Below are positions 33,753 to 42,934 of a DNA stretch of 64,000 nt, piece after piece. The notes under the pieces were generated by a model. The model searched no databases, was not told where the DNA came from, and saw only the letters and a program-made list of their open reading frames with translations. The stretch lies in assembly GCF_001881565.1 (NCBI RefSeq), contig NZ_MPDJ01000005.1:232263-296262 (forward strand), written 5' to 3'. The DNA is from Eisenbergiella tayi. GTDB taxonomy: Bacteria; Bacillota; Clostridia; Lachnospirales; Lachnospiraceae. Both the position numbers and the translations under genes were made by a program. Every line of letters begins with the position of its first letter. Position 1 is the stretch's first letter.

Positions 33753-34967
33753 TTATTCCTCTCCCTTTATCGAAGCAATAATCCCGTCCGCCAGCGTTTC
33801 CAGTTCGGAAACCTTATCCGGATGCAATGTAGATGCCATGGAAAGCCGTTCATTCAGAACGGTCATGTTCTTCATTTCTTCCTCAATGAATTTCTGCATC
33901 AGATCTCCGGACTTGCAGGCCCAGGAACCATTTTCTATGAGGGCAAAGGTACGGTTCTGCAGGTTCAGCGCCTTCATATCCGATAAAAAGCTGTGCATTA
34001 CCGGATAAATCCCCAGATTATAGGTAACGGAAGCCAGCACGATATGGCTCAGGCGGAAGGCTTCGGAAATCAGCTGGGACACATGGGTGTTGGAAACATC
34101 ATAAACCACAACATTGGTCATTCCCTTATCACAGAGTCTGGCGGCCAGCGCCTGTGCGGCAGCTTCCGTATTACCGTACATGGAAGCATAGGCGATCATA
34201 ACCCCTTTTTCTTCCGGCTCATAACGGCTCCAGAGATCGTATTTTTCAATAAAATAGCCGATGTTGGAACGCCATACGGGTCCGTGGAGAGGGCAGATCA
34301 TTTTAATGTCCAGCTTGGAGGCTTTTTTCAGAAGGGCCTGTACGGGAGCGCCGTATTTTCCCACGATATTGGTAAAATAACGTCTGGCATCGTCAATCCA
34401 GTCTCTTTCAAAATCCACTTCGTCGTTAAACAGCTTGCCGTCCAGGGCTCCGAAGGAACCGAAGGCATCTGCGGAGAACAGGACACCGTCAGTCACGTCG
34501 AAAGTCACCATAGCCTCTGGCCAGTGCACCATGGGTGCATTCACGAAGGTAACGGTATGACGGCCGAAGCTCTGGGTATCTCCTTCCTTTACTTCCAGCT
34601 GTGTATAGTTATCAATATCAAAGCCGAACTGGCGCATGAGCATAAAGGCCTTGGGGGTGCTGATAATGGTAACCTTGGGGAAACGGAGCAGGATTTCTTC
34701 GATGGAAGCGCCGTGATCCGGCTCCATGTGGTTAATTACCAGATAGTCCAGCTGCCTTCCCTGCAACAGATAATCCATGTTTTCCAGAAGCTGTCTGCAT
34801 GCGGACCAGTCTACGGTATCGAAAAGGACCGTCTTTTCATCAAGCAGCAGATACGCATTATAAGAAACACCTCTGGGAATGGGATGAATATTTTCAAACA
34901 GGGTAAGCCTGTGGTCATTGGCACCCACCCAGTATAAATCTTCCGTTACATTTCTGACACAATACAT
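33753..34967 (-). CDS. fprA: Flavodiiron protein (oxygen or nitric oxide reductase)
   Basis: Cytoplasmic A-type flavodiiron protein, 404 residues, that reduces O2 to water (or NO to N2O) with electrons from rubredoxin. The beta-lactamase-like domain holds the diiron ligands in NHMEPDHGA, VHWPEAM, SADAFG and PLHGPVW. The flavodoxin domain begins MIAYASMYGNTEAAA and binds FMN. It begins 26 bp after the dehydrogenase-ETF-rubredoxin fusion, which ends with a rubredoxin domain, the natural electron donor. Confidence 0.96.
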   Translation of the reverse strand: MYCVRNVTEDLYWVGANDHRLTLFENIHPIPRGVSYNAYLLLDEKTVLFDTVDWSACRQLLENMDYLLQGRQLDYLVINHMEPDHGASIEEILLRFPKVTIISTPKAFMLMRQFGFDIDNYTQLEVKEGDTQSFGRHTVTFVNAPMVHWPEAMVTFDVTDGVLFSADAFGSFGALDGKLFNDEVDFERDWIDDARRYFTNIVGKYGAPVQALLKKASKLDIKMICPLHGPVWRSNIGYFIEKYDLWSRYEPEEKGVMIAYASMYGNTEAAAQALAARLCDKGMTNVVVYDVSNTHVSQLISEAFRLSHIVLASVTYNLGIYPVMHSFLSDMKALNLQNRTFALIENGSWACKSGDLMQKFIEEEMKNMTVLNERLSMASTLHPDKVSELETLADGIIASIKGEE

Positions 34968-34993
34968 TTCTATTTCCTCCTTCCGGCCTCAGC

Positions 34994-36901
34994 CTACATA
35001 AACATATCTTTACTTTCCGCACATTCCGGACAAACCCAGTCTTCCGGCAGCTTTTCAAATAAGGTCCCCGGAGCGATATCCGCGTCCGCATCCCCGACAG
35101 CAGGATTGTATTCATAACCACAGCCTCCGCAGGTATAAATCTTTCCGATCGGAGCCGGCTTGGGAGGCAGCGGCCGTTTCATTTTTACCATGGGCGGCGC
35201 CGGTTTCTTGGCTTCCCCGTTATCCAGGGCGGCCGTGAGCAGCGGCAGGATTTCCATCACATCTCCCACAATGCCGTAATCACAGTTTTTAAAAATAGGG
35301 GCATTGGCATTTTTATTGATCGCCACGATCGTGGAAGCGTCCCGGATTCCTTTCAGATGCTGTACGGCTCCGGAAATTCCGCAGGCGATATAGAGGTTCC
35401 CGGTAAATTTTTGTCCGGACATTCCCACATACCGGTTCAAAGGCACATATTTCAGAGTCTCCGCAACCGGCCTTGACGAACCCACAGCCGCGCCTGCCTG
35501 CACAGCCAGGGCTTCAATCAGCTTCATATTTTCCCGGCTTCCGATACCTTTTCCTGCCGAGACAACTCTCTCAGCCCGGGAAATGGGAGTGTCAAGCGGT
35601 ATACCCACGCTGAAATCATATCCATCCTTTTGCAGGGCGGCGACAAGCGCTTCCACCCGTTCTTTGGCGCTGCCTTCCTTCAAAATCTGCTTCTTGCGGT
35701 AGCCTGTTACAGGAGCCGCTTTTTTCGTGATTTTGGCAGGACCGCCTGCATCCTTCGGCATCTTTCCGATGAGATGGGAAGCGATGACCACTCTCTGGAT
35801 TTCATTGGTTCCTTCATAAATGGTGGTGATTTTGGCATCCCTGTATGCCCGTTCCACTTCCATGCCTTTCAGATAGCCGCTTCCGCCGAAAATCTGGAGG
35901 GCATCGTTTGTGACCTCAAGGGCAATATCGGAAGCATACTGCTTGGCCATGGCCGCCTCCATACCATAAGGCTCATGGTTTTCCTTCAGCTCCGCGGCAC
36001 TGTATATCAGCAGCCGGGCGCAGCGCAGCTTGGTTGCCATATCGGCAAGCTTAAAGGAAACCGCCTGCTGCTGGCATATGGGCTTTCCGAACTGGACACG
36101 TTCTTTGGAATATTCCAATGCATGCTCAAATGCTCCCTGGGCGATTCCCAGCGCCTGGGAGGCAATGCCGATACGTCCGCCGTCCAGAGTTGCCATAGCG
36201 ATTTTAAAGCCTTCCCCTTCTTTTCCCAGAAGGTTCTCTTTGGGAACCTTGACATCATTGAATATCAGTTCCGCAGTAGAAGAGGACCGGATACCCATTT
36301 TATCATAATGATCACCAAATTCAAAGCCTTCCCAGCCTTTTTCCACAATAAATGCAGAAATTCCTCTGGTGCCGATATCCGGCGTTGTCACAGCAAACAC
36401 CACGTAGGTATCCGCCTTCGGCGCATTCGTTATGAATATTTTGCCACCATTGAGAAGATAATAATCACCTTTCAGTACCGCAGTTGTTTCCGTACCTCCC
36501 GCATCCGAGCCTGCGTTGGGTTCCGTGAGGCCGAAAGCGCCGATTTTTTCGCCCTTTGCCAGAGGAATCAGATATTTCTTTTTCTGTGCTTCATTCCCGA
36601 AGGCAAAAATAGGCCAGGAGCCTAACGATACATGGGCGGAAAGAATAACGCCGGTACCGCCGTCCACTCTGGATAGCTCCTCCACTGCGATGGCATAGCT
36701 GAGGACATCAAGCCCGGCCCCGCCGTACTCCTTCGGATAGGGAATCCCCATAAGTCCCATTTCTCCCAGCTTTTTTACCGCTTCCGCCGGAAATTCATTG
36801 TTCTGATCCAGCATAAAAGCGATTGGTTTCACTTCGCTTTCTGCAAATCCCCTCATTTTCTGTCTGAATGCTTCATGCTCCTGTGTTGTTTGATAAAGCA
36901 T
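34994..36901 (-). CDS. Acyl-CoA dehydrogenase / ETF-alpha / rubredoxin fusion protein
   Basis: A 635-residue fusion started at MLYQTTQEHEAFRQ behind GGGGGTAACAAAT. Residues 1-378 are an FAD acyl-CoA dehydrogenase (FGLTEPNAGSDAGG, FITNAPKAD; catalytic Glu in YEGTNEIQR). Residues 400-545 are the FAD-binding C-terminal domain of ETF alpha (SRPVAETLKYVPLNRYVGMS, then GQKFTGNLYIACGISGA). A Lys/Pro linker leads to rubredoxin (about 585-635), with both CxxC pairs (YTCGGCGYEY, WVCPECAESK). No ETF beta is near. Electrons from an acyl-CoA could pass FAD-FAD-Fe and on to the flavodiiron protein encoded next. The substrate chain length is unknown. Confidence 0.93.
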   Translation of the reverse strand: MLYQTTQEHEAFRQKMRGFAESEVKPIAFMLDQNNEFPAEAVKKLGEMGLMGIPYPKEYGGAGLDVLSYAIAVEELSRVDGGTGVILSAHVSLGSWPIFAFGNEAQKKKYLIPLAKGEKIGAFGLTEPNAGSDAGGTETTAVLKGDYYLLNGGKIFITNAPKADTYVVFAVTTPDIGTRGISAFIVEKGWEGFEFGDHYDKMGIRSSSTAELIFNDVKVPKENLLGKEGEGFKIAMATLDGGRIGIASQALGIAQGAFEHALEYSKERVQFGKPICQQQAVSFKLADMATKLRCARLLIYSAAELKENHEPYGMEAAMAKQYASDIALEVTNDALQIFGGSGYLKGMEVERAYRDAKITTIYEGTNEIQRVVIASHLIGKMPKDAGGPAKITKKAAPVTGYRKKQILKEGSAKERVEALVAALQKDGYDFSVGIPLDTPISRAERVVSAGKGIGSRENMKLIEALAVQAGAAVGSSRPVAETLKYVPLNRYVGMSGQKFTGNLYIACGISGAVQHLKGIRDASTIVAINKNANAPIFKNCDYGIVGDVMEILPLLTAALDNGEAKKPAPPMVKMKRPLPPKPAPIGKIYTCGGCGYEYNPAVGDADADIAPGTLFEKLPEDWVCPECAESKDMFM

Positions 36902-37066
36902 ATTTGTTACCCCCTTTTTATAAAATGGATTATAAGTGACTCTATACATTTACTGCCTGCTGTGCGGCAGATATATGTCTGATTGTCTGTGATTCCTGCT
37001 GTTTTTTCCCTTTTTCGAGGCAGTAATACTTGACAAATTTTATCCACTTTTGCATCTTAAAAAAAA

Positions 37067-37474
37067 TCAATCCCCAAACAATACCCAATAAAGGCTCCGG
37101 GAACGGAATTCCCGGTCTATTGCCAGCTGTACCTTGGCCAGCTGTCCGTGCACATTGCAGGGACTCCCGTTTTTGTCCCTCCATTCGCACTGGTAATCCG
37201 CAGTCATACAGGCCGCCAGACGGGCGTTAGCCTCCACCGCATTCACCAAATCATACAGGCTGACTCCATGCAGATCCGTGTCCAGCTGACAGCCGCCGTT
37301 CACTCCGCGGATAATACGGATAATCCCGGCTTTTTCCAGCTTTTTCATGATCTTATATGTGAACTTATGGGGCAACGATTCTTTCTCCGCTATCTCCCCC
37401 ACCGTCAGGCAGGAGCCCGGGGCCAAAGCCCTTAAAATACGGAGCGCATAATCGGTTTCACGAGTGATGAGCAA
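37067..37474 (-). CDS. Rrf2-family transcriptional regulator
   Basis: Winged-helix regulator, 135 residues, started at a TTG with GGAGGCGCGCCA in front so that the protein begins LITRETDYALRIL, the normal Rrf2 start. Helix-turn-helix and wing lie at about 20-60 (PHKFTYKIMKKLEKAG, RGVNGGCQL). Three cysteines (CMTADYQCEW and SPCNVHG) sit where IscR, NsrR and RsrR bind an Fe-S cluster, so it probably senses redox state, O2 or NO. It lies directly upstream of the dehydrogenase/rubredoxin and flavodiiron genes, which fits. Confidence 0.9.
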   Translation of the reverse strand: MLITRETDYALRILRALAPGSCLTVGEIAEKESLPHKFTYKIMKKLEKAGIIRIIRGVNGGCQLDTDLHGVSLYDLVNAVEANARLAACMTADYQCEWRDKNGSPCNVHGQLAKVQLAIDREFRSRSLYWVLFGD

Positions 37475-37508
37475 TGGCGCGCCTCCTTTTTCTTTGTCTC
37501 TTTCTTTA

Positions 37509-37537
37509 ACTATAATAAAGTGGAGTAAAATTGTCAA
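37509..37537 (-). promoter_or_regulatory. Promoter of the Rrf2 gene
   Basis: TTGACA (37532-37537) and TATAGT (37509-37514) stand 17 bp apart, a near-consensus sigma-A promoter 35 bp before the TTG start. Its -35 lies 2 bp from the stop of the upstream ABC gene, so the genes are separate units. Confidence 0.8.
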
Positions 37538-37539
37538 GA

Positions 37540-39330
37540 TTAATCTCTATAATATTGCGCCTGCATCATATATAATTCTTTATAATAATGATTTGATTCC
37601 ATCAGCTCCTTATGGGTTCCTATTTCAAGGATCGAGCCGCCAGAAAACAAGGCGACTTTATCACAGAATCTGGTACTGGAAAGGCGGTGTGATATAAATA
37701 TGACGGTTCTGTCTTTTGTGACATAGTTAAAATGAGAATACAGCTCATATTCCGCCCTCGGATCCATGGATGCCGTAGGTTCATCTAAAATAAACAGACT
37801 GCCGTCCTTATAAATTGCCCGCGCCAACGCGATTTTCTGCACTTCCCCGCCGGAGGGTTCATATCCGTTGTCATCAAAATCCCTGTGTATGATGGTATCC
37901 TCCGCGTTGGAGAGTCCTGCTATTTTCCCCTTTATTCCCGCTTTTTCCACCGCATCTTCAAAACGGGGCCCGTTTTCCTTAAGGGGGCCGGAAAAGGTTA
38001 TATTTTCATAAACGGACATGGAGAACAATTGGCTGTCCTGAAATACAACGGAAAACCTGCTGACATACTTTTCATAATCATACTCCTTGATATTGACGCC
38101 ATTGACGAGTATTTCACCTTGCTCCACATCATATAGCCTTGCCAGCAGCTTGATAAACGTTGACTTTCCGGAGCCATTTTCGCCCACTATTGACCATTTT
38201 TCACGGGCATTTATTTTAATGCTTATATTTTTCAGCGCATATTCCTTTTGCTCCGGATACCGAAACCATACATTTTTAAATTCAATGGTTTCAATATCGT
38301 CAAGAGGTTTTTTCCCGGCCCGCATACTTGATGGCATATTCAGATACTTCTTAACGGCTTCATAGTAATCGTTATAGCGGAATATACTGGTAATGCTCCC
38401 TGTCGCCATGAACATTGCCGAGTTGAACGAGTTGGCAGAGCTCCAATACATCATAAAATCGCCGGCCGTTATAGCCTTTGCGGCATATTGGAAAGCCAGT
38501 GCCGCCAAAATGAGCATGGTCTGCAGCGTACTAAAGAAGCTATTCGTGTATTCCGCTTTCGCCCTTGTCCTGACTATTTTTTTATAGCTCTTTAAAACAT
38601 CCTGAAGCACAAGGGTATATTTACCGCTCAGCCACTCTACGAGATTATTGACCCGGATCTCTTTTCCGTAGCGGTATTCACTGAAAAGGCTTCCGTAATA
38701 CATATTTTTTCTTTCCAAAGGCGCCTTTTCAATATCAAACTGGTTCGCTCGCTTACGGGTTTTGGACGAAAAATAGGCGTTCAATAAAGCAACAGCTATA
38801 AAGCCTGCGATCAGCAGGATATTTAATTGTGAAACGATAACGATAATACTTACGAATAGGATTACATTGTCAATCAGGGAAAACATTTGCTCCAAAGCAC
38901 TAGCAAAGCCGGCTTCCCCATACAAAAATTTAAACGCCTTCTCCTTAATATCCAAAAAGGAGCTGCTTTCAATCTGCCCATAATCGGCAAACGCCAGCTG
39001 ACGTGAAAGTTGGATTTGAAAATCATTAAAAATGCCGAGCTTCCGCACAAAAATGTTAGCGTCGCAATAATTGTCAAATAAGCGAACCACAAGATAGATG
39101 CCGCAAAGTATAAGGATATATGTAAGCGCGGTATCGGGAGACATGGCTTCGGTCAGCAGATCCAGGATATATTTGGGTATAAATATCAACAATAAAGGCA
39201 ATGCGCTTGAGGTTAACTGCTTTACAATCAGCAGAAGGATATATATCTTATCATGGCTCCAGCAAAAGCCGAATAAAAATGACATACCGGCCATAATACT
39301 CCTGGTAAATTTCAACTTGGATCTGCCCAA
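37540..39330 (-). CDS. ABC exporter, fused membrane and ATPase domains
   Basis: A 596-residue half-transporter of the peptide/lantibiotic-export type. Six membrane helices fill about residues 15-320. The ATPase part has Walker A GENGSGKST, Q-loop VVFQDSQLF, a signature SGGEVQKIALARAI in which the usual LSGGQ is replaced by PSGGE, Walker B LFILDEPTASMD and the switch histidine ISHRLS. It starts at TTG with GGGGAGGTAGCAAA in front. It has no partner gene, so it is probably a homodimer. The 5' leader can fold extensively (39379-39458), suggesting regulated expression. The substrate is unknown. Confidence 0.9.
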   Translation of the reverse strand: MGRSKLKFTRSIMAGMSFLFGFCWSHDKIYILLLIVKQLTSSALPLLLIFIPKYILDLLTEAMSPDTALTYILILCGIYLVVRLFDNYCDANIFVRKLGIFNDFQIQLSRQLAFADYGQIESSSFLDIKEKAFKFLYGEAGFASALEQMFSLIDNVILFVSIIVIVSQLNILLIAGFIAVALLNAYFSSKTRKRANQFDIEKAPLERKNMYYGSLFSEYRYGKEIRVNNLVEWLSGKYTLVLQDVLKSYKKIVRTRAKAEYTNSFFSTLQTMLILAALAFQYAAKAITAGDFMMYWSSANSFNSAMFMATGSITSIFRYNDYYEAVKKYLNMPSSMRAGKKPLDDIETIEFKNVWFRYPEQKEYALKNISIKINAREKWSIVGENGSGKSTFIKLLARLYDVEQGEILVNGVNIKEYDYEKYVSRFSVVFQDSQLFSMSVYENITFSGPLKENGPRFEDAVEKAGIKGKIAGLSNAEDTIIHRDFDDNGYEPSGGEVQKIALARAIYKDGSLFILDEPTASMDPRAEYELYSHFNYVTKDRTVIFISHRLSSTRFCDKVALFSGGSILEIGTHKELMESNHYYKELYMMQAQYYRD

Positions 39331-39378
39331 TTTGCTACCTCCCCAATCCGAATTTGAGAATAAAAGTTTTCAGTAAGA

Positions 39379-39458
39379 GAATAGCCTTTCCATATGGTTT
39401 TATAATATCTTTAAGTCTGCATGCTTAAGAAAGATAAAGCCACTGGAAAAGCTATCCC
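39379..39458 (-). promoter_or_regulatory. Structured leader upstream of the ABC exporter
   Basis: On the minus strand GGATAGCTTTTCCA (near 39457-39444) pairs with TGGAAAGGCTATTC (39392-39379), enclosing further pairs (CTTTATCTTT and TTAAG with CTTAAAGAT and ATAAA). The hairpin ends about 50 bp before the TTG start and has no T-run. It matches no RNA class that I can name. Confidence 0.45.
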
Positions 39459-39546
39459 ATATATGAGTTTACTATATTTTTCTGTTGCTGGCCATACGTT
39501 TATAATTGATTTAATTAACGATTTTCTGTGCCGTTTTGAAACCTGC

Positions 39547-42033
39547 TCACTCCCTTTTTATTATCATTGTATCTTCTAAAGCGATTAGAATTACTTCTTT
39601 TTCAGTAGCAGACTTCACTTTCGCATGTTCAAAAACTGCCGTCTCTTTATCCGTATCAAATGCGATGGTAATGGTCTGTCCTTTTTTCACCTTTAAAAGA
39701 AAGCTGTCAGGTATTCCTTTTACCAGCAAATAGTTAAATCCCGGTGCAGCACTTTCAAATACGCCGTCCTTATATATTCCGTTAACCGCCGTTTCCGTTT
39801 CGCAGTCAAACCCGCTCATTTCAGCAAAAGTATCAGCCGCTCTGACTAAAAAGAAATTGCCGCTCACAGAATAGGTTTTAGGCACATATTTTTGGGCCAG
39901 ATGTACGGAGGTAGGGCGCATTTCGTTTATAGAATCCGGCACCTCTACCCCATTCACATAATATGCATGCGGAGTTCCCGGTATCATATCAGGCGTATAG
40001 CAGCAGCTCATCCCGCCGCAGGCCTCCACCTTACAGATATTTGTAAGAAAGCCTTCATAGGAGTCTTTCAGCATATCGAAATCGTGGCGGATTCGGGCAT
40101 ATAATGCTTTGGCTTCCGCAGTCCAGATACTCCAGCCATGCCCTGCATTCAAAGAAGGCCCCCAATCCCTTGATTCATACTGTGTTTCCCAAAAACGGAT
40201 ACTGGAATTCTTCATTCTGCAGTCTGTGCCGTCCATTTCCAATACTCTGTGTGCCCTGAGAATTTTTTCGCCCATCTCAAGATATTCTGCTTTAGGCACG
40301 GCTTCCAGATATGTCCGCAAAAGTGTGATAACGGAACAGCTCATGGAACCGTCTTCCGTACATGGTTCCCCTTCTGTCGGAAATTGAAATGCGCGTCTGC
40401 ATACATGGTCCGCTATCTGCTCCGCCGCTGTATACATTTGCTGCGCATTCGCATCGTCTCTTTCCCGCAGCAGCTTCCCCAGCTCTAGGAATCCGCAGAC
40501 AGCAGGATGCACTGTGGAATAGTCGATCTTATGTCCCGGCGTATTTTCATTCACTATCATACCGTCCTCAAAATGATCCTTCAGAATATGCTTAGCCAGA
40601 GCCACCGCATCCTCAAGAACCTCCTCATCCCCTGTCAGCCTCACATAGTCCGCCAGCTCTTCCAGCAAAAATATTTCATGCTGCATATAATTCATTTCCT
40701 GGTACAAATGATAGGGGCTGAATTTTCTCCCCATATATTCGGATTCCTTTTTATATACAGTACCATAAAACGGCTTATCCTCATGGGATTTATTCAGCGC
40801 CCAGTTAAGGATATAACGCTCTGCGCTTTCCATCAAACTGCTGTCTTTTCCGAACAGAATACAGTTTTTCATCATGGCCCAGGCGGCAAAACCGCCAAAC
40901 TCTCCTGTTCTGCAGGAATAATGAGCCGTCGGATCACCGAATTTCACACCTTCATAAGTAACTCCGTCAGGCTTTCGTCTGTCTTTGCTGATCACACGGT
41001 AAAAAGCGCCGCAGTCATCCTGAAAATACTCCTTATAAAAATGATTTACTTTATTGTAAAGCTCCTTCCAGCCTTCCTGGCATAAAACCCTGCTGCTATG
41101 TTCCCTTCCGTTTTCCCCTGCTGTTTTTATTGTATAAATTCCATTCTGCTCAAGCACCAGGCTGTCCGTTTTCTCCATTTCTGCCGTATTGCCATCAGGC
41201 ATAATAAGAACCGGAGAGGAAGAGCTGCTGCCCCGATTCAGCATTTTCATAGGAATCCTGCTGCCTGCAGGGCCTCCTGATACTTCCGGAACCGCGATTT
41301 CTATCCCCAGCTGTCCGGCGATTTTCTCCATACATACTTCAAGGCTCTCTGCAAAAATGAATGAAAATGAAGTATGATCCACCGCAGGAAGCCTTTCACC
41401 ATCCGCACATATTACATCGTCGGCCTGGAGCAGAATCTGAAAGCCTGTCATCTTATGGCCGTCATAGCTGTATTGAATCCGCCAGGCCGCAAACTCTTCA
41501 TTAATTGTCATACCCAGATGACGTCCGTCAGCCGCGGCAAAAATAAAATAAGCATATCTGTACTTATCATCCGTATAGATCACCTTAGGCATACACTGGC
41601 TCTTCCAGTCCATCACGGTGGGCATATCCAGAAAATTCAGGTTCATCTGCACACCTGTTCTTGGTCCGCAATCTTTTTCCGTTTTCACTGCAATATGTAT
41701 TCTGTCTTCCTCAAATTCATACTGTATCCTGCTGGCGCCGGTAGCTGAAATCCCTTTGAACCCTTTTTCCGTATTCTCAATCTTTGCAAAAGGGATTTCA
41801 TCCTCCCGGCTCTGAGTCCCGTGAATAAAAATGGTCCCCAGTTTTTTATCATAAGCTTCCGCCTTCCAGTTTGCCCCGGGATTCAGCCTGTCGTATAAGC
41901 CGGCAATTTCCCCTGTTGCTTCGTTATATTCAATGGTATAAGAATTCTTTTCTATTTTTCTGTATTCGTTCTGCATAGCCTCTCCTATCTGCATACTCTT
42001 CGCTTCAAAAAATTCTTTGACAGCGGAATTCAC
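39547..42033 (-). CDS. Uncharacterised six-hairpin-type glycosidase
   Basis: A cytoplasmic protein of 828 residues with no signal peptide. The first third is beta-rich (SYTIEYNEATGEIAGLYDRL). The region of about 350-680 looks like an (alpha/alpha)6 barrel: repeated helix pairs with LEELADYVRLTGDEEVLEDA, CGFLELGKLL, AAEQIADHVCRRAF and WGPSLNAGHGWSIWTAEA. The end is beta-rich again. Such architecture occurs in unsaturated-uronidase, GH88/105-like and GH154-like enzymes, but I cannot assign a family. It is the last gene of an LplABC importer operon (7 bp after the permease), so it probably degrades the imported glycan. Confidence 0.6.
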   Translation of the reverse strand: MNSAVKEFFEAKSMQIGEAMQNEYRKIEKNSYTIEYNEATGEIAGLYDRLNPGANWKAEAYDKKLGTIFIHGTQSREDEIPFAKIENTEKGFKGISATGASRIQYEFEEDRIHIAVKTEKDCGPRTGVQMNLNFLDMPTVMDWKSQCMPKVIYTDDKYRYAYFIFAAADGRHLGMTINEEFAAWRIQYSYDGHKMTGFQILLQADDVICADGERLPAVDHTSFSFIFAESLEVCMEKIAGQLGIEIAVPEVSGGPAGSRIPMKMLNRGSSSSSPVLIMPDGNTAEMEKTDSLVLEQNGIYTIKTAGENGREHSSRVLCQEGWKELYNKVNHFYKEYFQDDCGAFYRVISKDRRKPDGVTYEGVKFGDPTAHYSCRTGEFGGFAAWAMMKNCILFGKDSSLMESAERYILNWALNKSHEDKPFYGTVYKKESEYMGRKFSPYHLYQEMNYMQHEIFLLEELADYVRLTGDEEVLEDAVALAKHILKDHFEDGMIVNENTPGHKIDYSTVHPAVCGFLELGKLLRERDDANAQQMYTAAEQIADHVCRRAFQFPTEGEPCTEDGSMSCSVITLLRTYLEAVPKAEYLEMGEKILRAHRVLEMDGTDCRMKNSSIRFWETQYESRDWGPSLNAGHGWSIWTAEAKALYARIRHDFDMLKDSYEGFLTNICKVEACGGMSCCYTPDMIPGTPHAYYVNGVEVPDSINEMRPTSVHLAQKYVPKTYSVSGNFFLVRAADTFAEMSGFDCETETAVNGIYKDGVFESAAPGFNYLLVKGIPDSFLLKVKKGQTITIAFDTDKETAVFEHAKVKSATEKEVILIALEDTMIIKRE

Positions 42034-42039
42034 AGGCCT

Positions 42040-42924
42040 CTATTCCTTGATTGCCCCTATCATCACACCTTGCACGAAATATTTCTGTAAAAATGGATAC
42101 ACACAGATAATGGGCAGTATGACCACTATAATCGTAGAGTACCGCAGTTGAATGACCTGCATGCTCCGGTTCAGCCCAAACTGCGTATTTCCGGCCGCCG
42201 CATCGGACATATTTATCAGAAGCTTCTGAAGATATATCTGCAATGGCTGTTTCTGCGGCGAAGGCAGGAATAATACTGCATTAAAGTAGGCATTCCAGTG
42301 CCCGACCGCCGAAAATAAGGCCAACACTGCAAGAATAGGCTTGGATAAGGGAATAATTATTTTCCAAAGCACCTGAAAATCATTTGCACCATCCAATTTT
42401 GCAGACTCAATCAAACCTTCCGGCAAGCCCTGGAAATAGGTCCGTGCAATGATCAGATTCCAGGCGTTAACCGCAACAGGCAGTATCATAGACCATCTGG
42501 AATCATACAGACCCAGCTTATTTACTATGATAAATAATGGTATCATCCCTCCGCTGAAAAACATGGTAAAGCTGATAAAAAACATAAGCTGCTTTCTCAT
42601 AATCAAAGATTTTCTCGACAGCGGATAAGCGCCCAATACGGTCAGCACCATATTTACTAAAGTGCCTGTCACCGTATACCATATGGTATTTCCGTAATGT
42701 ACCCATAATTCATCATTCTGAAATACCATTTTATAGGAATCCAGATTAAATCCTTTGGGCAAAAACCATACCTCCTGCTTCAGCACACTCATAGGATCGC
42801 TGACCGACATGCTGAACACGTAGACAAAGGGATACAAGGTTATTAAAATGACTATAAACATACATATATAAATGAGAATCAGTCCTGCATAAGCGCCTTT
42901 TGATTTTTTTCTGATACCTGCCAT
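42040..42924 (-). CDS. Carbohydrate ABC transporter permease (LplC/YtcP type)
   Basis: Six-helix inner membrane permease of 294 residues, started at MAGIRKKSKG behind GGGGGGAGAAA. The N-terminal helix (YAGLILIYICMFIVILITLY) and EAA loop (EGLIESAKLDGANDFQVLWK) mark the oligosaccharide family of importers. The C-terminus RYSTIIVVILPIICVYPFLQ, then KYFVQGVMIGAIKE, is typical of the LplC/YtcP group. It lies 10 bp after its partner. Confidence 0.93.
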   Translation of the reverse strand: MAGIRKKSKGAYAGLILIYICMFIVILITLYPFVYVFSMSVSDPMSVLKQEVWFLPKGFNLDSYKMVFQNDELWVHYGNTIWYTVTGTLVNMVLTVLGAYPLSRKSLIMRKQLMFFISFTMFFSGGMIPLFIIVNKLGLYDSRWSMILPVAVNAWNLIIARTYFQGLPEGLIESAKLDGANDFQVLWKIIIPLSKPILAVLALFSAVGHWNAYFNAVLFLPSPQKQPLQIYLQKLLINMSDAAAGNTQFGLNRSMQVIQLRYSTIIVVILPIICVYPFLQKYFVQGVMIGAIKE

Positions 42925-42934
42925 TTTCTCCCCC

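Noticed and set aside
33993..34937. A 314-codon plus-strand frame antisense to fprA
   Set aside because: It is antisense to a well-conserved gene and has no ribosome site.
35630..36625. A 331-codon plus-strand frame antisense to the dehydrogenase fusion
   Set aside because: It has no domain or start signal, and the minus-strand protein is clearly real.
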